This document shows, piece by piece, positions 21,143 to 33,051 of a stretch of DNA of 64,000 bases. The translations under genes were made by a program, and so were the position numbers. The first letter of the stretch is position 1, and every line of letters begins with the position of its first letter. A model generated the notes under the pieces. The model did no database searches, was not told where the DNA came from, and saw only the letters and a program-made list of their open reading frames with translations. Source of the DNA: Pogonophryne albipinna (taxonomy: Eukaryota; Chordata; Actinopteri; Perciformes; Artedidraconidae); the NCBI GenBank assembly GCA_028583405.1, contig CM053251.1, positions 8,336,102 through 8,400,101 of the forward strand. Direction: 5' to 3'.

Positions 21143-23912
21143 TATGAGTCATAGCCTAATCTTCCAAAGCGGATGGGGTTTATTGAGTTTCATGGAGATA
21201 GTTTAGCTGTCATCATTATTTTTGTTACCAAGATTGATATAAAAACAAAATACAAACAAAAGCCTTTGAGGCCTTGAGGAATGAGACACATTTCCAGGAG
21301 GAAGAAATGCTGGCGGCCACAGTGCAGCAATAATGGATCTTAAAGAGAAGTTCCCAAGAAATAACTGAAAAAACAGACAAAATTAAATACCCCAAGTCAG
21401 ATGTGAAAGTGGGAATAGTAAGTCAAAGCGAAGGTGAGTCATAAGTCATGAAGTAATAAATTCATGCAGTGTGAACAACAATGGGTTATTATAGTCTTGG
21501 ATACACAGCACCACAAACTTCTTTTTTCTTGACACATTATAGAAATAATGACTCATATGCATGTTTATCATGGACATTTACAAAAGGAATTTCAATCCAG
21601 GCAGAAATCTAAAGCTCTCAGTAGGTGATGGCCTTTTGCAGTCATTAAACAGACTTAATTAATGATACCATGTTAATGTTGTTAAATCGGTGTTCCCATC
21701 AACACACTTTGTGTGTTTTTCTTTATTACAAACATGTTGAATACATTTCCTTCATCATAAAACGTTGGAAAATTCTTTAGAACAAAAAGAGCATTGTTTA
21801 CTCTAGCTTGTAGCTAGTGTCCCTCTCATTTACTGTTGCTATAGTGCCTTTAATAGAGGGTTGCATGAATCAGATATGAAAGCATCATGGACTGTTTCGC
21901 AATGCAGCTTGTTCCCCAGAGCAGTAAACTCAGAAAAGACACGGATCAAGCCCAGCTAGGTAGGTTGGTACAATAGCAAGCATAAATCTGAATTTCGACC
22001 CCTTTAATATTTCCCTCACATTACTGCCCAAAGTTTGTTTTATATGGATATTTCCAACATTGCATGTTGTTGTGTACACTGTGAAATACAGTAATCTGCT
22101 GCGTTGCATGTCATTCTCTTCAGCTGCCACCAGAGGGCAACAACATTTAATGCTGGAGGTTTAGCCTCTTTTATACTCAAGACAGTTAACACATCACTGT
22201 ATATTATTCTCATCAGCTTGTTCAAACACCTCAGCAAAGCTATAAAGTTACCACACAAGATGAGTTATTGCCCACTTGCCATGTGTTTTATGGCTGTGCA
22301 AAAGTTTGACTTTGGTATATTAAGCAACAACAGCTCCCACGCAAACACATATGAAATGTTTCTATTAAAAGTGATTATGCAGGTAAAGAAAAGAAGAGTG
22401 CAGCATATACAGCATATCAGGCATAAACATAAACAGTTGTTTGCCTTGTTAGTTCAACTACGGTTAAGGAACAGTGAATAGAGGACATTTCATAAGAGCT
22501 TTTATTGCACAATACCGACCAAAGGTTTTCTGCAAGATTCATATTTAGAATCTCCCCTTCAGGCACAACTCAAACAAGCCGCTGCATGTGTTGATGCTGT
22601 TTGCCACAAAAGCCATCATCTGTCAGGGGAGCTTGGCTTGTGCTCCGAGCCATAACAGTTTCACTTCTTTCCCTTTCTGTTAGCGAAGCCGTTGTCCAAT
22701 GTCCACTGTAAATCAGAGACAGTCAACATTTGTATTGGTTGCAGGTCAGGGAGCTAAACTCTCACTAAACTCTATTTATACTCCAGATAAATGTTTGTGC
22801 ATTTTTGTTTTGCCAGACAAAATTGTCTGTGTAAACATCCCGTGAAGCAGATATCCAAACAGAGTCTGCTACATTGTTATAACAATGAGAATGTGCTGCA
22901 TCAGACACTGGACATGCTGACTTCCTGTTCTGCTTTGTGTAATATGTTTATAATAATAAAAGCGGCTTTGAAGTACAGTTACACCACTTCATACACACTC
23001 TGTTACATATACACACCTATTCTTCTTCGTGACTATTGTAACTAAAACCTACAAATATACTCCAGGGGGAAATTTGACAGAAAAAAAAACACAAAAGTAA
23101 TTATGATGCACACATTCTTTCACAAAACCCCAAACCGTCTCATTTGTTGTGTGGTGAATAATTTCATCTTATCTTTTGAACTAAAGAACACAACTTCTGG
23201 TTGCAGCTAAACAACAACTGTGTGATGAATTCATTTTCTCTAAAAAATGTAAATGTTGCTAATATCTGCGTACCTATTAGATATATCTTGCTGGGAATAA
23301 AACTGCAGAGGTATAATGCCAGAAATGTTTTTATAATTATGCATTTGTGCAAACAGAAAATGATGTTTGTTAATGTTGTTTTAATAACCTCTGTCTAAGA
23401 TATCTGTTGGTTAGGGAAAGATCGTGTCCTAATTTAAAGTTCACAAACCCTGTTCTGATGAATATCTAATGAAGTATGAACTGTGAAGACATCTCTTCAG
23501 ACCTTGTGCTGAATAGTGGTTGCACAAAAAAACAAACATCTTGTCTTCAAAAAGAGTAGATGCTAAATCAGTATCATTTTTCAATCGACAGCATGTCAGA
23601 GATCTGTCTTCACCTCTGCTGTGCTTTTTTGTATTGCATGCCAAAGTTAAGATACTCAGACACTGATAAATGATTTCTGGGATATGACTTCTTTCATTTG
23701 CATGCAAAAACGACAGCAACGGCAAAGGGATAAAACAACATATCATATTGTCTGAAAAGAATGCTGAAGACAACACAACACAGTGTCCTCATACTGCCTG
23801 GGTCCAAGTTCCTTTGGCAGTGGACCATCATCTCCTGACAAATATTCATTCAACCATCAGGACATTTTGAAAATGCATCGAATCCAGGAATAGAGATTAC
23901 AGTCTTTCTATG
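21143..23912. other. Intergenic, nothing recognised
   Basis: The stretch is AT-rich and unique-looking. Several open frames of 60-125 codons (for example 22104-22481) show no domain, no splice-site support and random composition. Confidence 0.45.
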
Positions 23913-24380
23913 TTAAAGGGGCCCTATTATACTTTTTGGAGTTTTGTTTTCCTTTTGTGTGTTATATTGATTTTTTTTGCATGTAATTGGTCTGCAAAGG
24001 CTCAAATCCCAAAGTTCTCTTCAGACGGAGTTTCTCTCCCACACATTTCCCCCCTGCCTGAAACGCCTACATTGGGTTCTATCGTTGATTCGGGTAACAT
24101 CACTATGTAAACCTTGCACTTTTATTGGCTAGCGCTCCAACACATTGTATGTGATAGGGGCGGGACATCTTTAAGTGGTTGCCCAATCAGAGCAGGCCAG
24201 CTAACCAATCACATCAGACTGGGCTCTGGTTTCAGACAGAGGGTGAAAAGAGGCGCTGCAACACAGACAATATGAGAAAAATAAAGCACTTTTTGAACAT
24301 TAAAGCGTGTAGACTTTCCACAGTAGAGGCACAAAATACAAATATGATCTCTGAAAATTAGCATAATTAGGCCCCTTTGA
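23913..24380. mobile_element. Small inverted-repeat element (MITE), TTAA-type ends
   Basis: The left end TTAAAGGGGCCCTATTATACT is inverted at the right end (gcataattaggcccctttga). The left flank is TTAA and the right flank TTGA, which suggests a piggyBac-like TTAA duplication with one change. A hAT origin cannot be excluded. About 468 bp long, non-coding. Confidence 0.7.
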
Positions 24381-25440
24381 AGATGCAAGTTGTTTTTCCC
24401 AGGAATATTCTGATCTTTTTTATTTTGTACTGTGATTGAACGGACACACCTAGCAGGGATCAAGAGAATCGCACAAACAGACTGAGGCAATAAGAAAATG
24501 AAAAGCACATTTCATATGAATTGCTTTGATGCGTGAGTGGCACCTGGGGAAAAACAGTACATTATTTCTATCATATAATGCATAGTCGTGTGTTCTTGAG
24601 TAGAAGTGTAGCAAACAACTCAAGTTAGCACCAGTATCCTGCAGACATGGAGAGGGCATGTTCATGAAACGCCTCATTAGGCCTTAGAAGCATGTTTGGA
24701 TGTGAGTAAAACATAAACAGGGAACAGCGCTATCCAATGTCCACTCAAGCCCTCAAGGCTCATTAATATCTGTCAAAAAGCGTTCAACAAAACTCCACGA
24801 ATGAACACTGCAGCCTGTTTTTAGAAGTTAACAGGAAAGGCTTTAGGTGGTTACGCCATATGCTGACAGTTTTATTGCATATCTTTTCATCTGTCGGATC
24901 ACAATGTGACTAAAGGAAGGTTTTTAATATGTAATTCTGTAGAAATGATGTTTCATACAATAGAGGGGGGTTCTCCAGAGAATACTGGCAGTATAACTGA
25001 GAAATTCCACAGGGTTTTATGGTATGTGCGTCATTTGTCTCAAATACTTTAAAGGTTTTCATTTGTCGTACAGCTGAGCTTTATTGATTCTGAGATACAC
25101 TGTTTATGGCCTGATAAAACCTTAGTGTGAGCCATCCATGGGGACTTCCACACAAATTAAAAGTGAACACTTTTACATCGATACTGTACGACAACTAATG
25201 TTTGGTAAATGTCAAACAGTCTATGTTTGAGGTTTCAAGAGACAGTGATCACACATTTTCTTTGCATACAATAATGTACAGCTTAGAAACTATTCTACAG
25301 CAAGACTGAACGTGATTGAAAAAGATTGAACACCCTTATGACATGTTATAGTTTTCTATATGGAAATATTGAGGATGTCTCTCAAATTAAATAGGAAGTC
25401 ATATTGGATTTTAGTGTAACTACTGTAAACCATAATTTTG

Positions 25441-25675
25441 GTGAAGGTGCAGGGGCATGATTGTGAGAGGCACTAAAGCGGAGATGCTGGGCATATTGGG
25501 AGAAGGATGCTGCTGAAGATGCCAGGCAATAGGAAAGGAGGAAGGTCAAAGATGAATAGGGCGAGGGGGGAGATGCAGATGGTTCCTGTGACCGAGGGAG
25601 ATGCAGAGGACCAGAAGAGATGGAAACAGATGATATAGGCTGTGGTGACGGAAGCAGAAGAGGCACATGTTTAAT
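25441..25675 (+). mobile_element. LINE C-terminal fragment
   Basis: Plus-strand translation, with shifts, gives a phrase like H-I-G-R-R-M-L followed by a Lys/Arg/Gly-rich stretch and D-A-E-D-x-K-R-W-K. This arrangement is typical of the C-terminal end of a fish LINE reverse-transcriptase protein ('GHI.RM...KRGRPK...EDAEDRKRWK'). It is short, frame-broken and 5' truncated. The clade is uncertain. Confidence 0.55.
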
Positions 25676-26619
25676 AAAAGGGGAAATGGTTTACTGAGAG
25701 ATGTGAGTAATGCTATTCTGCCTGTTTTAAATTAGTTGCACCTACATGTAATAATGTTATAGTGAATGTACTGTATGTGCATTTAAACGTTAGGTATACA
25801 TTTAAACGACAGTAAAAACAATTCTCAGCATAGTGAATATTAGATACAAATGCATATCCATATACTGTAGTCTATTGTATTGATAACATCGGTATATAAA
25901 TATGATTCCCTTCCCTTAAAGTCTACCCTCTCTTGCAGACAAAGATAAACATCGTTGAGTTGCTTGTGTTAAAAAAACTTGAAACCTTATCAAGTTAAGG
26001 ATATGGGCAGGATTACCTTTAACAGCTGCATGTTAGCACAACAACTCAATTGCTTTAAAGTCTTTTACTCCATCCTTTTTGTTAAATGCTGTCTTGGGTA
26101 CAAGGATTTACTCCAAGGAACTCTTTTCGATACGAGTTGAAAACAAATGTGTGTGTTGGCATTAAACACCTTCCTTCAACAGTCACTTTGGAAGCCTAAG
26201 TATTTCTCAAAAACCTTTAAGAGTTTACCAGGCTAGACTCCAACTAAAGCAACCAGAGGTAACAAGCGAGTTTATTTCATGGTGAGATCTGTTTGGTCGT
26301 ACTAAATCAAAATGAAGACTTCAAAAGAAATGAATCATGATCACAAATTAACAAGTCTTTTGTATGCATGCTGAGAATTCCCCGCTTCTTGAAAATGTTT
26401 GAAAACTGTAAAAGTAAAAATGTTTGGCTTTGGAAAATGAGCTTGTTTGACTGAAATCCCAATGATCAAAATCATCTTTACATAAGGTGGGGGTCCAATT
26501 CCCAACGGTAAGACTGATACTTGAATACAGCAATCAGGGAAAGAAAAAGGAAAGATGAGATTGGGTGCAAAGGTAAGCTGCGTTTATGGAAATATGATCC
26601 CTGGCGTGCGTGGGAGCCC

Positions 26620-26690
26620 TATATAAGACGGCCTCGCCTCACCTGCACAGACACAAGGAGAGAGAAGGGAATACATCTCCAACTTAAGAG
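26620..26690 (+). promoter_or_regulatory. TATA box and 5' non-coding exon of the chemokine gene
   Basis: TATATAAG lies at 26620-26627. About 30 bp downstream begins a purine-rich segment ending in AAGAG|GTGAGT at 26690, a good splice donor. The matching acceptor is at 27271-27272 (ttctttcAG), 21 bp before the start codon. This gives a non-coding first exon, roughly 26650-26690. Confidence 0.7.
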
Positions 26691-27293
26691 GTGAGTTATA
26701 AGCAATCCCAAGGTAAGAAAAGATCATTTGGAGTTTCCTCCATATTTTGTAACGGTCAAAAGTGTGTTATCAGACTCGATTCAGTACAATTTATGTAATT
26801 CGTATCAGTTTTGTTTGGATTATTTATCATTCTTTAACTTTTCACAGCACCAAAAGCAATTCAAAGCAATACTATTTCATTTTGTGTCCTACCACAAGAT
26901 CACATGTATTTGCTTACCAAAAGAGAAAATATCAAAGAATAATTTAAACATTTATGGCAATCAAAAACAAATTGGATAATGTTTTAGAGCTATGATTTTC
27001 TTCATTCAACAGGCGTGTAATGTGACTAGACTCTAGAGAAATAGATTTGTTTGACAACCGAGAGATGTAGAGTTAAAAAGTCATAGTTGTTTGATACAAA
27101 TGTATGTACATAAACATAAAGAGAGGTGTTGTGAAATATTTGTTCAAGGTTCAAGTTTTCCAACGTGGATAGGAAAGGTGTGAGCAGAGCAGAGGGATAA
27201 TTATCAGAGAGTGATAAGGCTGATTGCAGGTCAGCTTTCTTTTTACTTTTGCTTTCATCTGTCTTCTTTCAGAGCTGCTATACAGACCTCACC

Positions 27294-28197
27294 ATGCGGT
27301 TCAACACGCTCATCTTGCTGAGTCTGACTTGTGTTTGCCTTGCACTCGCTCAAAGTAAGTCACTGAAATAGAGCAGCGGGTATCCGACTGTCGTGTCAAA
27401 TAGTTTTCGACAATAAAGTTAAAAAGGCAGGTTTATTGTAAGTACCTGCGTTGGAGGTTACCTCACGGTGTTGCATCGAGAACCTTCTGCATTTTGTTGA
27501 CTGATTATTTGACTGTGTGATGTATGAATAGTATTTTACTGTCGTTTTTGTGGTGGCACTGGATTGTATTTGATTTCTGACTTTACTGCTCTGGATTTCT
27601 GATTCTTCAGCGACCCATGAAGACTGCTGTTTGAAGTACGTGAAAAAGTTGGGCAGGAGCACTCAAAGACATGCAGTGGCCTACAGATGGCAGGTACCAG
27701 ATGGAGGCTGCAACATCCCTGCTGTTATGTAAGTAAAGATTTAAAAAACGATAAGAACATCCACTGTGATACTGAACTCACTTCAACGTTGGCATAACAT
27801 GTTCTCTCAGTGCTGCTCAAAATAAACATATGTTTGCATCGATTATCCTTTAGCTTCACCATGAAGAGGGGGCGTGAGTTTTGTGCAAACCCCAAAGAGA
27901 AATGGGTCACAGATCTGAGAAAGAAGATTGACAGACGCCCAAGGGGTCACAAGAAACCCATGAAGGTAAGAGATTAAGGAAGTTTGCAAAACTGTCCATG
28001 TCATCATGTCATGCTGGTTTAAAAAGGATGTTCGATTTTTCTATCCTTGTTTTGATAGTCTCCAGAAATGACATTTAGATTGTTTTTTTGTAACAAAAAG
28101 GCATCATGCTACTCTAAAATACACATACCCTTTTCAAAATAATTGACATTTAATTGTGTTGTTCTCCTCACAACACGATCAGCCGTACAGAGGCTGA
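27294..28197 (+). CDS. CC chemokine, CCL25-like
   Basis: Secreted chemoattractant acting on G-protein-coupled chemokine receptors. Coding exons 27294-27354, 27611-27728, 27854-27965, 28183-28197 give 101 residues. A 20-residue signal peptide is followed by an adjacent Cys pair (C26, C27), C54 and C70, the CC-chemokine pattern. W78 and a basic tail lie in the C-terminal helix region. The phrases EDCCLKYVKK and GGCNIPAVIF fit the CCL19/21/25 branch. The neighbouring genes have human counterparts on 19p13, where CCL25 lies, which favours ccl25 (fish ccl25b is my best guess), but I cannot separate it from a CCL21-type paralogue by eye. The last exon codes only PYRG. A poly(A) signal AATAAA is at 28527-28532. 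Confidence 0.88.
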
Positions 28198-28559
28198 GGG
28201 CGTCTGCCAGCTGAAATGGCAGAGTCATGCCACCTTCATCTGCCAAATCTTATCATTAAGCAACACACGGTTTTATGGTGTCTTTCTGGAATCTAGTCGA
28301 TGAGGCTGGCCAAGGAATTCTTCAAGCATTACTTTTGCTTTCACTCTGCACTAAGATAAAGGTCAACGCTTGGGTAGAATCGCAGCAGCACCTTGTTGTT
28401 TGAGGATGAACTGCTGCCGACGGGCCGCGACATATAAACGCCTTCAGTAGCATGGCTGCTCCAATGAGAATACTTTTGTGACCGTTTTCTTGCCTTTTAA
28501 TACATGAGGAATTACATAAGCTGCTTAATAAATGGTGATCATTGTAAATGATAATAATA

Positions 28560-28905
28560 CATGTGTCACGATCTGTCTGTGTTGTGTTTTGTCTTGTCTT
28601 TTTCTGTCTTTGGTTTCCTGTTTTATTTTGAAAAGTGTTCACCTCCTGTTTTGCCTGTTGCTTTCTGTCTGTTTCCCCTCCCTGATGACCCGATTGTGTT
28701 CACCTGGTGCCCCTGTGTTTTCTCCTCCCTCCTCACCTGTCTCTTGTTTGTTTGATTAGTCCTGTGTGCATTTAGGTTCTGTGTTTTCTGTTAGTCTTTG
28801 TGAGTTCCTTGTTGTTGTTGTTTGACTGTGTTCACGGGGAAGAGTTCTGTTTCTTTTTAGCCTTGAAATAAAGGTGCTTTTTCTCATCCCTGATAACATG
28901 TGCTA
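28560..28905 (+). repeat. Probable dispersed retroelement tail (CT/GT-rich)
   Basis: A pyrimidine/GT-rich stretch with 'ttgtcttgtctttttctgtc', 'tttcccctccctgatgacccgattgtgttcacctg' and an ending 'gaaataaaggtgctttttctc'. The layout is that of a widespread fish repeat ending in a poly(A)-signal-like 'aataaagg'. The two overlapping open frames are low-complexity. Confidence 0.45.
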
Positions 28906-31900
28906 TTTAGAGTGCTTCTTGCATGAGATGGCCATCAATAATCGTTTATATACAAACACTAATCATTAAATGTAAATGCATTTGGGAAATCTGTCTCATA
29001 GAAAAGGAGAAACTCTTGTCTTAACTTTTTTCTGAAATGTTAAACTGTCGGTCTTTTCATACATTTTTTGTATATGTATTTGTTCCTATAAGCATTATTT
29101 CAATAAATGTTGCTTATCATCCCCAACCCTATTGTTGTTCAGTTTAAGAATATGTTCACATACATGTTTCTACACAGTTTTTCTATTTAGCCCACTTTTT
29201 TGTAATTAACTCATTCAAAAACATTTTAACACTATATTTCATTAAAACAGGGACATTTTGAATACAAATAAGAAAAGGAGGAAAGGGAACACCCTATTGC
29301 TTTTCCTGCTCATATTTATTTATGAAGCGTTTGAATTATTTGAGGATAACAATCCTCCTGTAAATTGTATGGTAGCAGTATTGTTTAAGGAAGTGCATAT
29401 TGTGTGTTGTATTTACACAAGGCGGCACACAGCATTTACGATCTGAATGCTCTTGGAAATGTCTGCATATTGTTTCTTTATGAGCCTGCTATGAAGAACA
29501 AATCTCCTTCACCACCTGATGTTACCATCATTAAACACTTTTATGCAGGCAGTATTTTACTTACAAAAGTTTAAACACGATTGTAATACGACACAGTTCT
29601 GTGTAATAAGTAGATGTGTAACTAAAATCATTACAACAGTTTTACTATGGATACCTGCAATGAAAAAAACAACTGTAGGCAGCGATTTACAGTGCAAAAG
29701 TAACACATTCACCATTTTACTTAAGCTGTACACAGTGCTGTATAGTAACTAAGTACATTTACTAAGTAATTTGTTTGGGTAAATGTACTTTTGATGCCAC
29801 TTTATACTTCTTCTTCACAACATTTTAGAAGCAAACATTGTACTTTTTACTCCACATTTATTTGACAACTCGTTTAAATAATACGTTCACACACTGTTTG
29901 CCTTTAACATGATGACAGTTATACATGTGTATGCTCCCCATATTCCTATTTGTCTTCTCTTTGAAAATATATCTAAAAAAAAGACATATATGAAATGTAT
30001 AAACAATATTTGCATAGCCTATTAAGTGCTTTTTTCCCTTGTGGCTCTTTGGGTGACAGTGCTTTTTAGGTAATGATACACTGCTGACCGCAAAGTAAGC
30101 CGGTAAAATGCCAAATTGAAGTATTCTGATTAAAACTGCAGGGCAACATATCTGCAGAAAGAAAGCAGGCATGCACAAATCTTCAATGAGCATCTCTGTG
30201 ACTGCGATGTGCTGATTCACAACCAGCAGGATCTGATCTGCCATGAGGCTGGATTTCCACATTGATCTATGTGTGTTCTTCTTTCATATCCATCGGCAAC
30301 AGCAAGAACTGCTGGGACATGCATGTGATAAGATCTCACTATGACTAATGGAGTGTATTTGGCCGCGTTGTCTTCATAATTTACCTATTTCACACATGTT
30401 ACCTTGCAGACCTGTGCATCGTAGTAACATTATCACTAGGCCTGTGTGTTTGATGTTTTAACGAACACTTCTCTTTTGGTAATGTACATGTTGAGAGGAG
30501 GGAGTAAGTGATTGTTTTTGAGTATCAATCAACACTTGGAAGCAGATGGTGAGGTTTTTCTTTGAATTGGCTGCAAACAATGCCTTAAGGCAACAGTGAA
30601 ATATAAACTGACAGATAACTAATAATAATAAACTAAGACATTAATAGCATATACAGTATGACTAACAGATGCAAAGTATTTGGTTACACCTGAAAAGGAT
30701 TTTGGTGCTGAGGCTTTCGTTTCTTTTAGTCGATATCTCAACAGACTGACATTTGTGCTGAGCTTCTTGCTGTTGCTTGCCTGGGCAGAAAGAAACAGCT
30801 ACTTGGCATCGTACTCAGAAATATTTAGCCCTGTTTCATCAAACAAAGAAAACCATGATTGGAAACAATTAGACGAGGAAACAAAATCTGAACCAAACAC
30901 TTTACACTGAAACAAATGTGATGAATTACAAGAAATTGGATATTAAGCACATAAAGACCAAAAAGCACAAACTTGTTAACATCAAAAGTGATATCGCTGC
31001 CATCTCCTTAACTTACTGTAACATCTAGAAATGTTTGTTAACAGAAGTCTGTGCAAGTTTGGTGTGAAAGACTCAAACATACTCTTATAATAAATCATTT
31101 TTATGGGAATGTAGAAAGAGCAACAGCAAAAAGGAAGAGATCGTAAAGTATTGCACACCTCAAAGTTATTTGAAAATGACATTATGTTTAGTGCCATAAT
31201 ATTTGGTACAGTTTACCCCTTAGCCCAAACACTGCCATGAAAGCCAGTTTCTCTTTGCTACATTTGAAGGATCATAAATAACTGTTCTAACATGTGACCG
31301 AAATACGTCATGACTCTAATGAAAGTAGGGAGATCTTTGTCATTCTTTAAAGTCAGTAAATGTTGACTTCACTTTATCAAAGGTTTCAGGAAACATTCTT
31401 TTTACGACTACTGCTATTTCAATGAAAGAGGTTTTATTTTCACTCTGTCTCTAAAGACAAATTATATTGAAAATAACAAGTTAATATAATAATTTAAAAC
31501 ATTGTTCAAAATTACCATACTCATGTAGGGAATGCATTTTAAAATATATTAGTTTTTTGATAAACAGGGGGTCAACTTTGAGATTCAAGTGATACAACAA
31601 AAGGTTCATTCTTGACCTTGGACAAGGCAGTTTGATGAACAATCTCAGCACAATGTCCATTTATAATTTCTTTGGAGCTTTCTGTGGTATTTCCTCCAAC
31701 TGAGAGACTTTGCTCAGTTCTCAAGGAATTGTGCTGGTTTACATTTAAAGTCCTTATATTGTTGAGACAATCAGCAGATCCAGAAACCACACAGCTTTTC
31801 ATTAGATTGTTGGTCATGAGTCTAAAACGTTTTAACCTCTGAACCCCCAACAGTCAATTATTTGTTTTGAAGTGAGTCTATTTCACATTTTACAAAACAA

Positions 31901-32975
31901 AGCACACAGTTATAAATCAATAACAACATTACAGCTGTGTGGACCCGCTCTCCCGCAGGGTCCCTTTAGTTTGGAAAACAATTGTGGTCATCTTTATAGT
32001 AGAGTTTCCTGACAACATATCATATGATCTGCATAATTCAATCAAGTGATTACTACAATTATATCTGGGTTCAACGGATTATGATTCATTTCAATAGGAT
32101 TTGTGAAAGCAATCCACAAACTGTTGAAGGCGTCACCTTAATCAACAGGTCTGAGTGCTGATGGCTCTCTGAACGATGATCCCGCTGAAAATGAGGGGAT
32201 CATATCAACACTTCAAAGAAGGATTAACACCTTGTTGAGATATGATTGAAAAATAAGTCAAATGCCAACGTTACACCATATTAAAGTGGTTTTCCTGACA
32301 TTAAGATGATTTATGTGGACCATATGTGTTATGCCTGTAAATATAGCTTCACAGGGTATTTATGTCGCCCTTTTTTAAAAATGTTGAGGTTTATTCTAGG
32401 CCTTTTTGCCAGTCTACTGTGTTCTTAAGCTTACATTCAACTCTAAAATGTTAAATACACAGAGATTGAAATGTCTGAAATGTATGTTATTCTAATACTT
32501 CTTTTAGCCCCTTTCTCTGAAGAGAAAAAGAAGCTGGGATTTGCTCTGGCCATTTGGTGTCATGTTGAATAAACACAAAGGTGCTGGGGCTTCTGAAGGG
32601 GAGGCTCAGGCCCCCATGCTGATCCTGTTTATGTGTTTGGGCCGGGTTTTGTTTTAAGTCAGAGGTGCTAAACACCTTCCCCCTGAGATAAAAGATGATT
32701 AAGGCCTTTGAATGAGCGACGCTTTAATGGCTCGAGGCTACTTAAACACTTCATTAGAGAGAGCTCGGGCTGGTCGACACACTCGAGCCACTCGGTCCTC
32801 GCAGCAGAAACAGAGAGGCTGTGGAGATTTCCTTTGAAGTGCAGGCCCCTGCTTGTAAGAACTCCATCCCACAAAGCATTCCGCATGGAAATTTGATTAG
32901 CTCTCACTTTTTCTGACCCTACACCAGTCTGAGAGCTTGTTTTCGGGTGACATTTGGGGCTGAAGCTTGATCCCA
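28906..32975. other. Intergenic, no gene recognised
   Basis: AT-rich, with a fragment of the 'agtac' repeat family at 29735-29880. The longest open frames (minus strand, 29858-30262 and 31572-31850) have no recognisable domain and no flanking exon that would extend them. Confidence 0.4.
29735..29880. repeat. Fragment of the 'agtac' dispersed repeat
   Basis: One arm of the family seen at 38503-39000: 'taactaagtacatttac' followed by 'gccactttatacttcttcttc' and 'tactttttactccacattta'. The other arm is missing. Confidence 0.6.
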
Positions 32976-32983
32976 TATAAATA
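32976..32983 (+). promoter_or_regulatory. TATA box of pnhd
   Basis: TATAAATA lies 69 bp upstream of the pnhd start codon. It is spaced for a transcription start near 33010 and a short 5' UTR. Confidence 0.65.
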
Positions 32984-33051
32984 TCAGAGGCATCAGTGAG
33001 CAGAGGGACACTCAGTATCTGGCAGCTGAGGAGCAGATTCGGATTAAAGCC

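Noticed and set aside
22104..22481. 125-codon open frame on the plus strand
   Set aside because: AT-rich intergenic DNA; no family resemblance and no support from splice signals or neighbouring exons.
29858..30262. 134-codon open frame on the minus strand
   Set aside because: Overlaps a repeat fragment at its 3' end, has no recognisable domain and no coding context.
31572..31850. 92-codon open frame on the minus strand
   Set aside because: No domain, no adjacent exon with compatible splice sites and random-looking composition.
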